Below, one piece after another: positions 9,170 to 17,638 of a DNA stretch of 36,586 nt (position 1 is its first letter; the number at the start of each line of letters is the position of its first letter). The position numbers were made by a program, and so were the translations under genes. The DNA comes from Nostocaceae cyanobacterium. Its GTDB lineage: Bacteria; Cyanobacteriota; Cyanobacteriia; Cyanobacteriales; Nostocaceae. The notes under the pieces were generated by a model. That model did no database searches. It saw only the letters and a program-made list of their open reading frames with translations, and had not been told where the DNA came from. The stretch spans positions 1 to 36,586 of the forward strand of contig JASJCY010000030.1 in assembly GCA_030065825.1 (NCBI GenBank). Direction: 5' to 3'.

Positions 9170-9769
9170 GTGTCTCCAACTCAATTGCAATCCGCTATAA
9201 GCGCCATAATATTAGCAGGTGGTAAAAGTTCTCGCATGGGGAGGGATAAGGCTTTAATCCCTATTCAAGGAGTACCCATGTTACAACTGGTTTACGAAAT
9301 AGCCGCAGGTTGTGCTGATAAAGTCTATATAGTCACACCTTGGCAAGAGAGCTATCAACATTTACCACTCCCTAATTGTGAATTTATCCGGGAAGTACCT
9401 TTACCTGGAGAAACCGGGAACCACGGACCGTTAGTTGGTTTTGCCCAAGCACTAACGCAGATACAAACAGAATGGGTACTACTGTTAGCGTGTGATTTAC
9501 CCCGATTGCGGATAGAGGTATTGCAAGAATGGGCAAAGGAGCTTGATAATGTCGATGATCAGGCGATCGCCACTCTTGTCCGCAGCGATCAAGGATGGGA
9601 ACCCTTGTGTGGCTTCTATCGACGTTGTTGTTTGCCACAATTAATGGAGTTTATTCAGCAAGGGGGACGTTCCTTTCAAGAATGGTTGCAACAACATCCT
9701 GTGCAAATATTACCTTTAATAGATATGCAGATGCTATTTAACTGTAATACTCCACAAGATTTGCCATAA
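9170..9769 (+). CDS. mobA: Molybdenum cofactor guanylyltransferase MobA
   Basis: About 200 aa from GTG 9170. The nucleotidyltransferase signature ISAIILAGGKSSRMGRDKA, the metal-binding segment LLLACDLPRL, and GWEPLCGFYRRCC before the C-terminal half match MobA. The enzyme joins GMP to molybdopterin to make the bis-MGD cofactor used by nitrate reductase and related enzymes; it is cytoplasmic. The start is uncertain. The frame opens at GTG 9104, but that extension runs through repeat-derived sequence, and a TTG at 9185 would also give a natural N-terminus. No other mo-gene is adjacent. ilvH follows 105-115 bases downstream on the same strand and is probably independent. Confidence 0.88.
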   Translation: MSPTQLQSAISAIILAGGKSSRMGRDKALIPIQGVPMLQLVYEIAAGCADKVYIVTPWQESYQHLPLPNCEFIREVPLPGETGNHGPLVGFAQALTQIQTEWVLLLACDLPRLRIEVLQEWAKELDNVDDQAIATLVRSDQGWEPLCGFYRRCCLPQLMEFIQQGGRSFQEWLQQHPVQILPLIDMQMLFNCNTPQDLP

Positions 9770-9883
9770 ATTGAGATGAGGATTGAAATCAGTACAGGTT
9801 TTAAGTTTAAATAGTAATTCACTATCTGCAATAATATCCAGCAGTATGTAAACCGCAGCCATTGGCTAGGTCTATTGCCAAAG

Positions 9884-10405
9884 ATGAAACATACCCTTTC
9901 AGTACTCGTAGAAGATGAAGCCGGGGTTCTCTCCCGCATTGCTAGTTTATTTGCTCGTCGTGGCTTTAATATCGAAAGCCTCGCTGTTGGTTCAGCCGAG
10001 CAATTAGGGATTTCCCGGATTACCATGGTTGTACCCGGTGACGATCGCGTGATTGAGCAACTCACCAAACAGCTTTACAAACTCGTTAATGTCCTGAAAG
10101 TACAGGATATTACTGAAATTCCTTGCGTTGAGCGAGAACTAATGCTACTGAAGGTGAATGCAACTAGTAGTAACCGTTCGGAAATAGTGGAATTGGCTCA
10201 GATTTTTCGAGCGCGAGTGGTAGACGTGGGAGAAGATGCTGTCACCCTTGAAGTTGTAGGAGATCCGGGTAAAATGGTAGCCATCGTCCAAGTATTGCAG
10301 AAATTTGGGTTGCGGGAAATAGCTCGCACTGGCAAAATTTCCTTGACACGGGAGTCTCGCGTTAATACTGAGTTCCTTAAGTCAGGAGAAGCGAAGGTTA
10401 ATTAA
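9884..10405 (+). CDS. ilvH: Acetolactate synthase small (regulatory) subunit
   Basis: 173 aa from ATG 9884, giving the family start [18 protein letters not shown]; a TTG at 9875 would add three residues. The N-terminal ACT domain (about 1-75) has [15 protein letters not shown] and [13 protein letters not shown] second ACT-like domain follows, with ELMLLKVNA and [12 protein letters not shown]. The subunit binds the catalytic subunit IlvB and gives valine feedback control of branched-chain amino acid synthesis. The catalytic subunit gene is not in the window, as is common in cyanobacteria. Sometimes named ilvN. Confidence 0.94.
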   Translation: MKHTLSVLVEDEAGVLSRIASLFARRGFNIESLAVGSAEQLGISRITMVVPGDDRVIEQLTKQLYKLVNVLKVQDITEIPCVERELMLLKVNATSSNRSEIVELAQIFRARVVDVGEDAVTLEVVGDPGKMVAIVQVLQKFGLREIARTGKISLTRESRVNTEFLKSGEAKVN

Positions 10406-10410
10406 ATTCT

Positions 10411-10557
10411 GGCATTACTGAATTAAGGGATGAATATGAGTGGAGTAGGTATCTTGCCTGCCTCAAAAATATAGAAAACGGGCAGGGATGCCCGTTCCAC
10501 AAACCAAGATGCCAATGCCACAAAAGTATCAAAGTCATCTCACATTTATGCAACGCC
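10411..10557. repeat. 147-bp dispersed repeat, uninterrupted copy
   Basis: Matches 33425-33617 over its whole length with scattered differences, from GGCATTRCTGAATTAAGG to TTTATGCAACGCC. The second copy carries about 45 extra bases in the middle. It includes a hairpin around GGGCAGGGATGCCCG. The first copy lies just after ilvH and the second between pstS and pstC. Confidence 0.85.
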
Positions 10558-10573
10558 TAAATTCTTGAGCGCA

Positions 10574-10700
10574 AACTTCACCCCCTCCGACCGATTCCCC
10601 TCTCCTACCCTACGGGTAGACACGAAGTGGCTTCTGAAAGTAGCCACTCCGTGTCTATAGTAAGGAGAGGGGTGTCCGCAGGACGGGGTGAGGTTTCGAG
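10574..10700. repeat. Long imperfect palindrome
   Basis: Nested inverted repeats: CTTCACCCC facing GGGGTGAG, CCCCTCTCCT facing AGGAGAGGGG, and TAGACACGAAGTGGCT facing AGCCACTCCGTGTCTA. Such palindromes are common intergenic repeats in cyanobacteria. No gene is present. Confidence 0.7.
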
Positions 10701-11767
10701 TGTATTGGACACTCTACGAGAAGGCTAAGCCTACAACTGAAAAGCGCTATATAGATAGCTATGAATTCATGTGTTCCAGAGGTTGTATTGCAATGTCTGG
10801 AACAGATTTTTTCGCGTGTTAAAAAAAGACCAAATCAAAAAATGTTTGCTACAAATCAATTATATGTCGCATTCTTTTTTCAAATTGGTATTATAATTCA
10901 TTGCAAAATTCAGCAACGCCAAAACCGCTATATAGCTAGGGGCTAAAAATATGGTGCGTTATGACTTTAGTCTAACGCACCCTACAGATTTGGAATAATT
11001 TATTTTTTGGAATTCCCAAAAACGACTCTAGTTATTAAATTCGTTAATAAAAGGCATACTTAGTTAATAATATCGTTATTTTTTGCTTCAAAAGTAAAAT
11101 TTTGTAAAAAAATGCCAGTATGGCATCGTCTCACTCACAAAAAGTGATAATTAAGATAGGTAAGTAAAATTTATTTAAAGAAGGATTTTCATTTAATTAC
11201 CTAGTAATTGCCTATTATCTACAGTTGTAAATCTGACTTAGCAAGCAATATATAAATAAACTAAAGCTGTAAAACAAGCAAGGAAATAACTTGGATTGAG
11301 CTTGTTAGAACTGATTTTTGGCATTGGCTATTGATAAAAAATTACTCTAGTTCGATAGAGATTCACCTCCACCATCCATTTCCTTGTCAAATCTGGGATT
11401 TATCCAAGGGTGAACGTTTAAATAATGACATCAACCGGGAGCTTGAAAACAGGGAAACAGTCAAAAAAAAGGTCATGGATAATGATATTCTCACTCCTGG
11501 GATGAAATTTGTGCTTTTTTTATTCCTTGGGGTCAAAAATAGGTATCCTAATATAAATAATTGCTTATAACTACGAATTTGTAATCTTTAAGACATTGTA
11601 TTAAAGGGCACTTGTATAGTTATAAATACCGGAAAAAGCCTTGTAATTTACACAAAATATATATTTTTGAAACAAAGGCTTTGTATTTTTTTTCACGTAT
11701 CTTTAATATTTAATGATTGAATATAAATACGGGTAGATATCTATAATAAAACTTTAAAAATGAATCT

Positions 11768-13972
11768 ATGGAAATACGGAAATCTATTGTATACTTTGAT
11801 AAGTGTAAGCAAGTAGTAAAGCGTCGCTTGACACCAAGTTTAGGAGTATTTTTTCCAGTATTCCTAGTTTCAATTTTGACTTCATTTTTGAGAGAACCTA
11901 TATATGAAGCAGAAGGAAAGTTACTTTTTCAAAGGATAAATCTTATTTCTTCTTCAACAGAAGTAACAGGAGTAGGACAAGAGATAGACAGCTTACAACA
12001 GGTCGAACAGCATAATCAAAACAATATCTTAAATACAGAAGCACAGATTCTCACATCCGACCGTGTTGTACAGAAGACCATAGACAAACTGAAGCTAAAA
12101 GACAACAAAGGGACACCTTTAAAGATCAAGCAATTTATGAACCGGCTGACTGTCAAAGATATAAAGGGAACCGATGTGATCAAGGTTTCCTACAAGGATA
12201 AAGATCCTCAAACATCTGCAGAGGTTGTCAATACCCTGATGACTGTTTATTTAGAGGAAAACCAATCTCCTCAAACAGCACAAGTAGAGGCTGCACAGAA
12301 TTTTTTGAAGCAACAACTACCAAAAGCTGAGTCTGGACTGCGTCAAGTAGAAGCCGAGATCGCAGAGTTTAAACAAAAGAACAATATAGTTTCCCTGCAA
12401 CACGAAGCCACAAAAGCAGTGGAAATGATTACCGAATTGGACAAAAAAATTGCTGATGTTAAGTCACGAATCGCCAATATTAGTGCCCAAGCCAAAAAAA
12501 TACGCGAACAATTGGGGATGAACTCCCAACAAGCGGTAGCGATGACTTCTCTGAGTCAGTCCATTGAATTACAAGGTTTACTCAAGGATATTCAGTGGTT
12601 AGAGTCTGAGATTATACATAAGAGGGCTATTCTTGAGGATAATCATCCTGAAGTTCTGCATTTACAAAATCAGTTAGAAGCCTTAAAACAGTTACTAGAA
12701 GAACGAGTCAAACAGGTTCCAGGATTTCAGCAAGTAGACGACATTAATGGCAAATGGCACCTAGCACAACTACAGCAGCAGCTTACTGCTAGGCTAGTTG
12801 AATTAGAGTCAAACCGTTTAGGATTAGCTAGTGAATTGGCTACTTTATCGAGTTTGTCATTAGGCTACAAACAAAGACTCAATCAGATTCCCGAATTGGA
12901 ACAGCAACTACGTCAGTTGGAACGTAAATTGCAAGCGGTTCAATCCACATATTTGCTGTTGCTACAAAAGCAGCAAGAAACTCGAATAGGGGGAAATCAA
13001 AATCAAAATCGAGTCCAGATTATTTCCCAAGCTCAAATTCCAGAAAAACCCAAGTTTTCTCCTATATTTTATTATTTAGTATCAGCTATTGTTAGTACCC
13101 TGGCTTCTTTGGCAACGATGTTGATTTTAGAGGCAAAAGACCAAAGTATCAAAACCATTGAAGAGGCAAAGGAATTACTAGGATTTACTGTATTGGGGGT
13201 AATTCCTACCTTTAAAAAAGTTCAAGCGGAAGCTAAGGGTAATGAACAAGAACCCCAATTGTATAGTCAAGGACTTGTGGTTAGAGATATTCCTAATTCT
13301 CTAATTACTGAAGCTTACCGCATGTTGCGGGCAAATTTAAAGTTTATGAGTGCTGGTCAAGATTTAAAAGTTATTGTTGTCACCAGTTCTATACCCAAAG
13401 AAGGTAAGTCAACAGTGGCTGCCAATTTAGCCCTTGCAATGGCACAAATGGAGCGAAAAGTATTATTAGTAGACGCAGATTTACACCATCCATCTCAACA
13501 TCAAGTCTGGGAAATTTGCAATACTCAAGGTTTGAGTAATGTAATTGTGGAACAGGTAGAAATTATGGCAGCGATTAAGAAATTGACAAATAACTTGGAT
13601 ATTTTGCCTGCTGGTGTGATTCCTCCTTCTGCTGCATCTGTTATCGATACTAAGCGAATGACATCACTAATTAACAGTTTTGCTTCCTACTATGATTATG
13701 TAATTGTTGATGCTCCATCTTTAAACGTAGCTGCGGATGCTACAACTTTAGGACAAATGGCTGATGGAGTTTTGTTAGTAGTTCGTCCAGGGGTAGTTGA
13801 TTATTTTAATGCTGTTATCGCTTCCCAATTGTTGGAAAAATCAGGTCAGAATGTAATTGGGCAAGTAATTAATGCTATTATCCCTGAAAATGAAAGTCAT
13901 CACTATTACTTCCAAGAAGATTATTACTCACAAAAGACCAATTCCAATACAGTCGAATTAGTGAGAAATTGA
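11768..13972 (+). CDS. Wzc-like polysaccharide co-polymerase / tyrosine autokinase
   Basis: 734 aa. Membrane segment 1 is at about 24-41, followed by a Wzz-type periplasmic region (about 42-430) with long coiled-coil helices (about 170-400). Membrane segment 2 is at about 430-453, and a cytoplasmic BY-kinase domain covers about 515-700. Walker A is SSIPKEGKST (540-549, Lys547), Walker A' is VLLVDADL (565-572) and Walker B is VIVDAP (645-650). The C-terminus has a tyrosine cluster HHYYFQEDYYSQ, the usual autophosphorylation site. Such proteins control chain length and export of capsular or exopolysaccharide from the inner membrane. No glycosyltransferase, Wza or phosphatase gene is adjacent. 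A heptamer array starts 8 bases after the stop. Confidence 0.92.
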   Translation: MEIRKSIVYFDKCKQVVKRRLTPSLGVFFPVFLVSILTSFLREPIYEAEGKLLFQRINLISSSTEVTGVGQEIDSLQQVEQHNQNNILNTEAQILTSDRVVQKTIDKLKLKDNKGTPLKIKQFMNRLTVKDIKGTDVIKVSYKDKDPQTSAEVVNTLMTVYLEENQSPQTAQVEAAQNFLKQQLPKAESGLRQVEAEIAEFKQKNNIVSLQHEATKAVEMITELDKKIADVKSRIANISAQAKKIREQLGMNSQQAVAMTSLSQSIELQGLLKDIQWLESEIIHKRAILEDNHPEVLHLQNQLEALKQLLEERVKQVPGFQQVDDINGKWHLAQLQQQLTARLVELESNRLGLASELATLSSLSLGYKQRLNQIPELEQQLRQLERKLQAVQSTYLLLLQKQQETRIGGNQNQNRVQIISQAQIPEKPKFSPIFYYLVSAIVSTLASLATMLILEAKDQSIKTIEEAKELLGFTVLGVIPTFKKVQAEAKGNEQEPQLYSQGLVVRDIPNSLITEAYRMLRANLKFMSAGQDLKVIVVTSSIPKEGKSTVAANLALAMAQMERKVLLVDADLHHPSQHQVWEICNTQGLSNVIVEQVEIMAAIKKLTNNLDILPAGVIPPSAASVIDTKRMTSLINSFASYYDYVIVDAPSLNVAADATTLGQMADGVLLVVRPGVVDYFNAVIASQLLEKSGQNVIGQVINAIIPENESHHYYFQEDYYSQKTNSNTVELVRN

Positions 13973-13979
13973 TTGAATT

Positions 13980-14035
13980 GGTAATTGGTAATTGGTAATT
14001 GGTAATTGGTAATTGGTAATTGGTAATTGGTAATT
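13980..14035. repeat. GGTAATT heptamer array (8 copies)
   Basis: Eight perfect tandem copies of GGTAATT (56 bp) begin 8 bases after the stop of the tyrosine kinase gene. Same class as the GGTAATG array at 5335-5390. Confidence 0.95.
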
Positions 14036-14145
14036 GGAAATAATAATTACTAAAAATTCGTGCATCTATCTTAACTACCAAAACAATTATAGCCTTTCTC
14101 AGTCTGGTGAAGTACAGATAAAATTACTAAAATTATTGTGGGGTA

Positions 14146-14194
14146 GGCATCCTTGCCTGCCCTTTTGTACTTCAGCAGATTAGGAAGCGCTATA
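14146..14194. repeat. 49-bp dispersed repeat, inverted relative to 36453-36501
   Basis: These 49 bases read as the exact reverse complement of 36453-36501. The unit contains the palindrome GGCATCCTTGCC/GGCAAGGATGCC and ends in GCGCTATA. A related GGGTAGGCATCCTTGCCTGC core is at 17236-17255. Confidence 0.9.
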
Positions 14195-14197
14195 AAA

Positions 14198-14282
14198 ATT
14201 AAAAATTGGTAATTCCAAATTCCCAAAACAATTAAAAATTGGTAAATCCAAATTCCCAAAACAATTAAAAATTGGTAAATCT
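14198..14282. repeat. 33-bp tandem repeat (about 2.5 copies)
   Basis: Units at 14198-14230, 14231-14263 and a partial one from 14264. The first two differ at one base (GGTAATTCC versus GGTAAATCC). Each contains AATTGGTAA, related to the heptamers. It lies in the convergent gap between the kinase gene and the MDR reductase gene and encodes nothing convincing. Confidence 0.85.
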
Positions 14283-14326
14283 TGGGCGCAAGCATTGCGC
14301 CCCTACGAAATCTTAACACAAAAACA

Positions 14327-15334
14327 CTAAGATTTATCCCCAATCAGTAGAACGATTTTACCTGTCATGGAACCATTTTCTAGTAGTTGGTGAGCCTTTG
14401 CTGCATCTTCTAGGGGAAACTGATGGCTAACTTGAATTTTCAGCTTACCTGCATCAATGGATTTTGCACACTCTTGCAATATTTCTCCATGATGTTGTTG
14501 TGCTTCTACAATGCCTTGTAAACTGGGTGTCAGCATTAGTTCTAAACCTATGCGGAGATTACGCAATCTAGCGGCTTTCCACACTGTATCTGCGGCTGGT
14601 TCTAAAATGGTAACAATATCACCGTATACTCGCACTGCGGGGAAAGTTTTGCCGAAAGTTGCACCACCAACAGTGTCAAAAGCCAAGTCTACCCCTTCTC
14701 CACCAGTCCAGTCTAACGCTGCTTGGACAAAATCTGTTTGTTGGTAAAAAATCGGATAATCAGCCCCTAAATACTTGACAAAATCTGCTTTTTCTGATGA
14801 ACTAACCGTTGTGCAGACATCAGCACCCTTGAGTTTTGCTAGTTGAATGGCTACATGTCCCACACCACCAGCACCAGCATGGATGAGTACCTTTTCTCCT
14901 GGTTCTAACCGTCCCCGTTCGTATAAAGCCTCCCAAGCCGTAATTAATACTAAAGGTGCAGCAGCAGCCTCTGCAAAGGAAATAGAAGCGGGTTTGAGGG
15001 CAACAAAGCGTTCCTCGACGGTGGTATATTCAGCATAGTTGCCTGCTTCTGCCCCTAAGCCACCATAACAAAAATATACCTCATCACCTAGGCGAAATTT
15101 TTGGACTCCAGCACCCACAGCTTCCACCACACCCGCACCATCACATCCTAAAATTGCTGGCATTTGTTCGGGGTAGAAAGTACCACGTTTGCGTAGTTTG
15201 GTGTCAATGGGGTTGATTCCAGCGGCTTTGAGACGAACGAGAAGTTCTGTGTGTCCCAAAGATGTGGGTTTGGGTACTTCTTTGAGTTGTAATACTTGCG
15301 GATTCCCAGGTGCTGTCATTAACACTGCTTTCAT
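14327..15334 (-). CDS. Zinc-independent MDR family quinone/NADPH oxidoreductase
   Basis: 335 aa from ATG 15334 (MKAVLMTAPGNPQVLQL); the frame extends nine residues upstream, but this start fits the family. The GroES-like N-terminal domain has GINPIDTKLRKRG and ILGCDGAGVVEAVG. The Rossmann domain has the NADPH-binding glycine motif HAGAGGVGHVAIQLAK. The structural zinc cysteines of alcohol dehydrogenases are not apparent, which fits the quinone oxidoreductase (zeta-crystallin-like) branch. The family typically reduces quinones or enones with NADPH. The substrate cannot be named. It is convergent with the kinase gene. Confidence 0.88.
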   Translation of the reverse strand: MKAVLMTAPGNPQVLQLKEVPKPTSLGHTELLVRLKAAGINPIDTKLRKRGTFYPEQMPAILGCDGAGVVEAVGAGVQKFRLGDEVYFCYGGLGAEAGNYAEYTTVEERFVALKPASISFAEAAAAPLVLITAWEALYERGRLEPGEKVLIHAGAGGVGHVAIQLAKLKGADVCTTVSSSEKADFVKYLGADYPIFYQQTDFVQAALDWTGGEGVDLAFDTVGGATFGKTFPAVRVYGDIVTILEPAADTVWKAARLRNLRIGLELMLTPSLQGIVEAQQHHGEILQECAKSIDAGKLKIQVSHQFPLEDAAKAHQLLENGSMTGKIVLLIGDKS

Positions 15335-15791
15335 GACTACCTCTGTAAATAAGTGAGTCAAATTAAATATAAAACTTCATCCCCTCCTCCGGATACCCAC
15401 CCTGTGAGGTTCTAGCTACCTAGAAAGAAGCTTAGAAGTTATATTTTCTAGCAGGTGTAAAACTGTATATGGACAAACAGGGTTAAGATAATTATACTCC
15501 CAACGGCTAAAAACTTAACTTTTCCTAGGTTGGGTTGTAGCTTGCTTCCACGAAGTGGTACGAAGTGAAACCCAACAGAAAGTAGGTTTTTGTTGGGTTT
15601 CGTACCTCAACCCAACCTACAATCATTAATCCGTTTAGAATATAACGCATCCAGGAACGTGAGATTGAAAATTAAATGAAATTTCAAGGGTCAATAGTCC
15701 CACACTGCTGGACTATTGACTTTCAGTTCTCAACCGGTGTTGGTTTGCCTCAAACCAACCCCAAGTGCAAATTGACCTAAGGATAGCTCAA
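15335..15791. other. Divergent intergenic region upstream of glyA
   Basis: Holds the promoters for the MDR reductase (minus) and glyA (plus). A dispersed palindrome spans 15526-15620, with TAGGTTGGGTTG facing CAACCCAACCTA and inner arms GAAACCCAACA/TGTTGGGTTTC. A perfect 11-bp stem GTCAATAGTCC/GGACTATTGAC with a 9-nt loop lies at 15690-15720, about 70 bases before the glyA start. It has no T-run, so it is not a classical terminator; it could act in the glyA leader. Confidence 0.6.
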
Positions 15792-17075
15792 GTGACTAAG
15801 ACTAATTCAGATTTTTTAGCTGCTGCGGATTCTACCGTTGCAGATTTAATTAACCAAGAACTAAAGCGTCAACGGGATCACCTAGAGTTGATTGCTTCGG
15901 AAAACTTTACCTCTCCCGCTGTACTGGCAGCTCAGGGTTCAGTTTTAACCAACAAATATGCTGAAGGGTTACCCGGTAAGCGTTACTACGGTGGCTGTGA
16001 ATTTATCGATAAAATTGAGCAACTGGCAATTGACCGCGCTAAAGAGCTATTTGGCGCTGCTCATGCTAATGTCCAACCCCATTCTGGCGCTCAAGCAAAT
16101 TTTGCCGTCTTCCTGACCCTGCTACAGCCAGGAGATACAATCATGGGGATGGATTTATCCCACGGTGGACATCTCACCCATGGTTCCCCTGTAAATGTAT
16201 CGGGAAAATGGTTTAAAGTCTGTCATTATGGGGTTAGCAAAGAAACAGAACAGCTAGACTATGATCATATTCGAGAGCTGGCGCTAAGGGAGCGTCCTAA
16301 GCTCTTAATTTGTGGTTATTCTGCTTATCCCCGCATCATTGATTTTGAAAAGTTCCGCAGTATCGCTGATGAAATTGGTGCTTACTTGCTAGCGGATATC
16401 GCTCACATTGCTGGTTTGGTGGCTACTGGTCATCACCCCAACCCCCTTCCTTTGTGTGATGTGGTCACCACTACTACCCACAAAACCCTACGGGGTCCTC
16501 GCGGTGGTTTAATTATGACCCGCGATCCAGAACTGGGTAAAAAATTAGATAAATCCGTTTTTCCTGGTACTCAAGGCGGTCCCCTAGAACATGTAATTGC
16601 TGGAAAAGCAGTAGCTTTTGGCGAAGCACTCAAACCAGAATTTAAAACTTATTCCGCTCAAGTGATTGAAAATGCCCGCGCTTTGGCAAAACAACTCCAA
16701 GAACGAGGATTGAAAATAGTATCTAATGGTACTGACAATCATTTGATGATGGTAGATTTACGTAGTATTGGCATGACAGGGAAAGTAGCGGATCAATTGG
16801 TCAGCAAAGTTAATATTACCGCTAACAAAAATACTGTCCCCTTTGACCCAGAATCACCATTTGTAACCAGTGGTTTACGTCTCGGTTCTCCAGCTTTAAC
16901 CACACGGGGAATGGGAAGTGAGGAATTTACGGAAATTGGTAATATTATTGCCGAACGCCTATTAAATCCTGATTCCGAAAGTGTAGCCGAAGATTGTCGG
17001 CGACGGGTAGCAGCATTATGCGATCGCTTCCCCTTATATCCTCACCTGGTAAATTCTCTACCAGCGTTAGCATAA
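15792..17075 (+). CDS. glyA: Serine hydroxymethyltransferase
   Basis: 427 aa from GTG 15792 ([19 protein letters not shown]), matching the usual family start; a GTG at 15765 would add nine residues. This PLP enzyme interconverts serine and glycine and supplies one-carbon units to folate; in cyanobacteria it also serves photorespiration. The PLP lysine is in [14 protein letters not shown] (Lys231). [42 protein letters not shown] and the C-terminal DRFPLYPHL are intact. The last 21 codons and the stop are duplicated 319 bases downstream (17327-17394), with only synonymous differences. A hairpin lies in the probable leader (15690-15720). Confidence 0.96.
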   Translation: MTKTNSDFLAAADSTVADLINQELKRQRDHLELIASENFTSPAVLAAQGSVLTNKYAEGLPGKRYYGGCEFIDKIEQLAIDRAKELFGAAHANVQPHSGAQANFAVFLTLLQPGDTIMGMDLSHGGHLTHGSPVNVSGKWFKVCHYGVSKETEQLDYDHIRELALRERPKLLICGYSAYPRIIDFEKFRSIADEIGAYLLADIAHIAGLVATGHHPNPLPLCDVVTTTTHKTLRGPRGGLIMTRDPELGKKLDKSVFPGTQGGPLEHVIAGKAVAFGEALKPEFKTYSAQVIENARALAKQLQERGLKIVSNGTDNHLMMVDLRSIGMTGKVADQLVSKVNITANKNTVPFDPESPFVTSGLRLGSPALTTRGMGSEEFTEIGNIIAERLLNPDSESVAEDCRRRVAALCDRFPLYPHLVNSLPALA

Positions 17076-17100
17076 GGGAATACCAAGAAATAAATTATGT

Positions 17101-17217
17101 CATATCTTGCACCATTGTCAACAAGCACGAAGAAACCGGGTTTATCAACGAAAAATTAGGGTTTTGACAACTCAATATTTGCAATAAACCTGGTTTCTGA
17201 CCCTGATGCAAGATATG
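17101..17217. repeat. Nested-palindrome element, copy 2 (117 bp)
   Basis: CATATCTTGCACC at the left faces ATGCAAGATATG at the right. Inner arms AGAAACCGGGTTTAT and ATAAACCTGGTTTCT flank an AT-rich middle with TTAGGGTTTTGACA. It starts 26 bases after the glyA stop. Confidence 0.9.
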
Positions 17218-17326
17218 TGTTATCCCATATTGTGGGGTAGGCATCCTTGCCTGCCCTCACACACAGGCAAGGATGCCTGTACCACCATCAAATTTTGGTA
17301 CCACCATCAAATTTTGGGATATTTTT

Positions 17327-17394
17327 TAGCAGCATTGTGCGATCGCTTCCCCTTATATCCTCACTTGGTAAATTCTCTACCAGCCTTAGCATAA
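17327..17394 (+). pseudogene. Duplicated 3' end of glyA (68 bp)
   Basis: Repeats 17008-17075 with three differences, all synonymous: TTA/TTG, CTG/TTG and GCG/GCC. Both copies encode the same last 21 residues of GlyA and the stop codon. Between them lie the nested-palindrome copy, a GGCATCCTTGCC repeat and a 20-bp tandem repeat (17279-17317). It is a gene fragment and should not be called as a separate gene. Confidence 0.9.
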
Positions 17395-17418
17395 ACAGTA
17401 TTGGTTCTTTCTTCCCCT

Positions 17419-17587
17419 AGCGCTATAGTTTTCTGGGGATAAAGCTATAACTATAGCGCTATAGTTTTCTGGGGATAAAGCCGTAACTATAGCGCTATAG
17501 TTTTCTGGGGATAAAGCTATAACTATAGCGCTATAGTTTTCTGGGGATAAAGCTATAACTATAGCGCTATAGTTTTCTGGGGATAAA
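17419..17587. repeat. 36-bp palindromic tandem array (5 units)
   Basis: Unit starts at 17419, 17455, 17491, 17527 and 17563: four full units and a shortened fifth. The junctions create the perfect 18-bp palindrome AACTATAGCGCTATAGTT, present four times, with a shorter form at the left end. Units are nearly identical (GCTATAAC versus CCGTAAC in one). It lies between the glyA duplication and cinA. There are no variable spacers, so it is not a CRISPR array. Confidence 0.95.
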
Positions 17588-17638
17588 ACCCTTGCCCATC
17601 ACCAATTACCGATTACCAATTAGCAATTATCGAATCTA

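Larger units (their letters stand above)
10406..11767. other. 1.36 kb intergenic region before the tyrosine kinase gene
   Basis: No supported gene. The left part holds dispersed repeats: a copy of the 147-bp repeat (10411-10557), a long imperfect palindrome (about 10574-10700), and a hairpin GGTGCGTTA/TAACGCACC (10953-10981). From about 10985 to 11767 the DNA is very AT-rich with scattered TTAATAA motifs and open frames without recognisable protein features. The promoter of the kinase gene should lie at its right end. Confidence 0.5.

Noticed and set aside
10761-11570. Two short plus-strand frames in the AT-rich region before the tyrosine kinase gene
   Set aside because: Composition is like non-coding DNA and no motifs or plausible starts are seen.
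14071-14343. 90-codon minus-strand frame with repeated YQFLIVLGIW
   Set aside because: It translates the 33-bp tandem repeat and dispersed repeats; no independent evidence of coding.
17206-17394. 62-codon frame ending like GlyA
   Set aside because: Its first part is repeat DNA and only the last 21 codons match; it is the duplicated glyA 3' end.
17419-17587. CRISPR-like regular 36-bp repetition
   Set aside because: Units are contiguous and nearly identical; there are no unique spacers and no cas genes.
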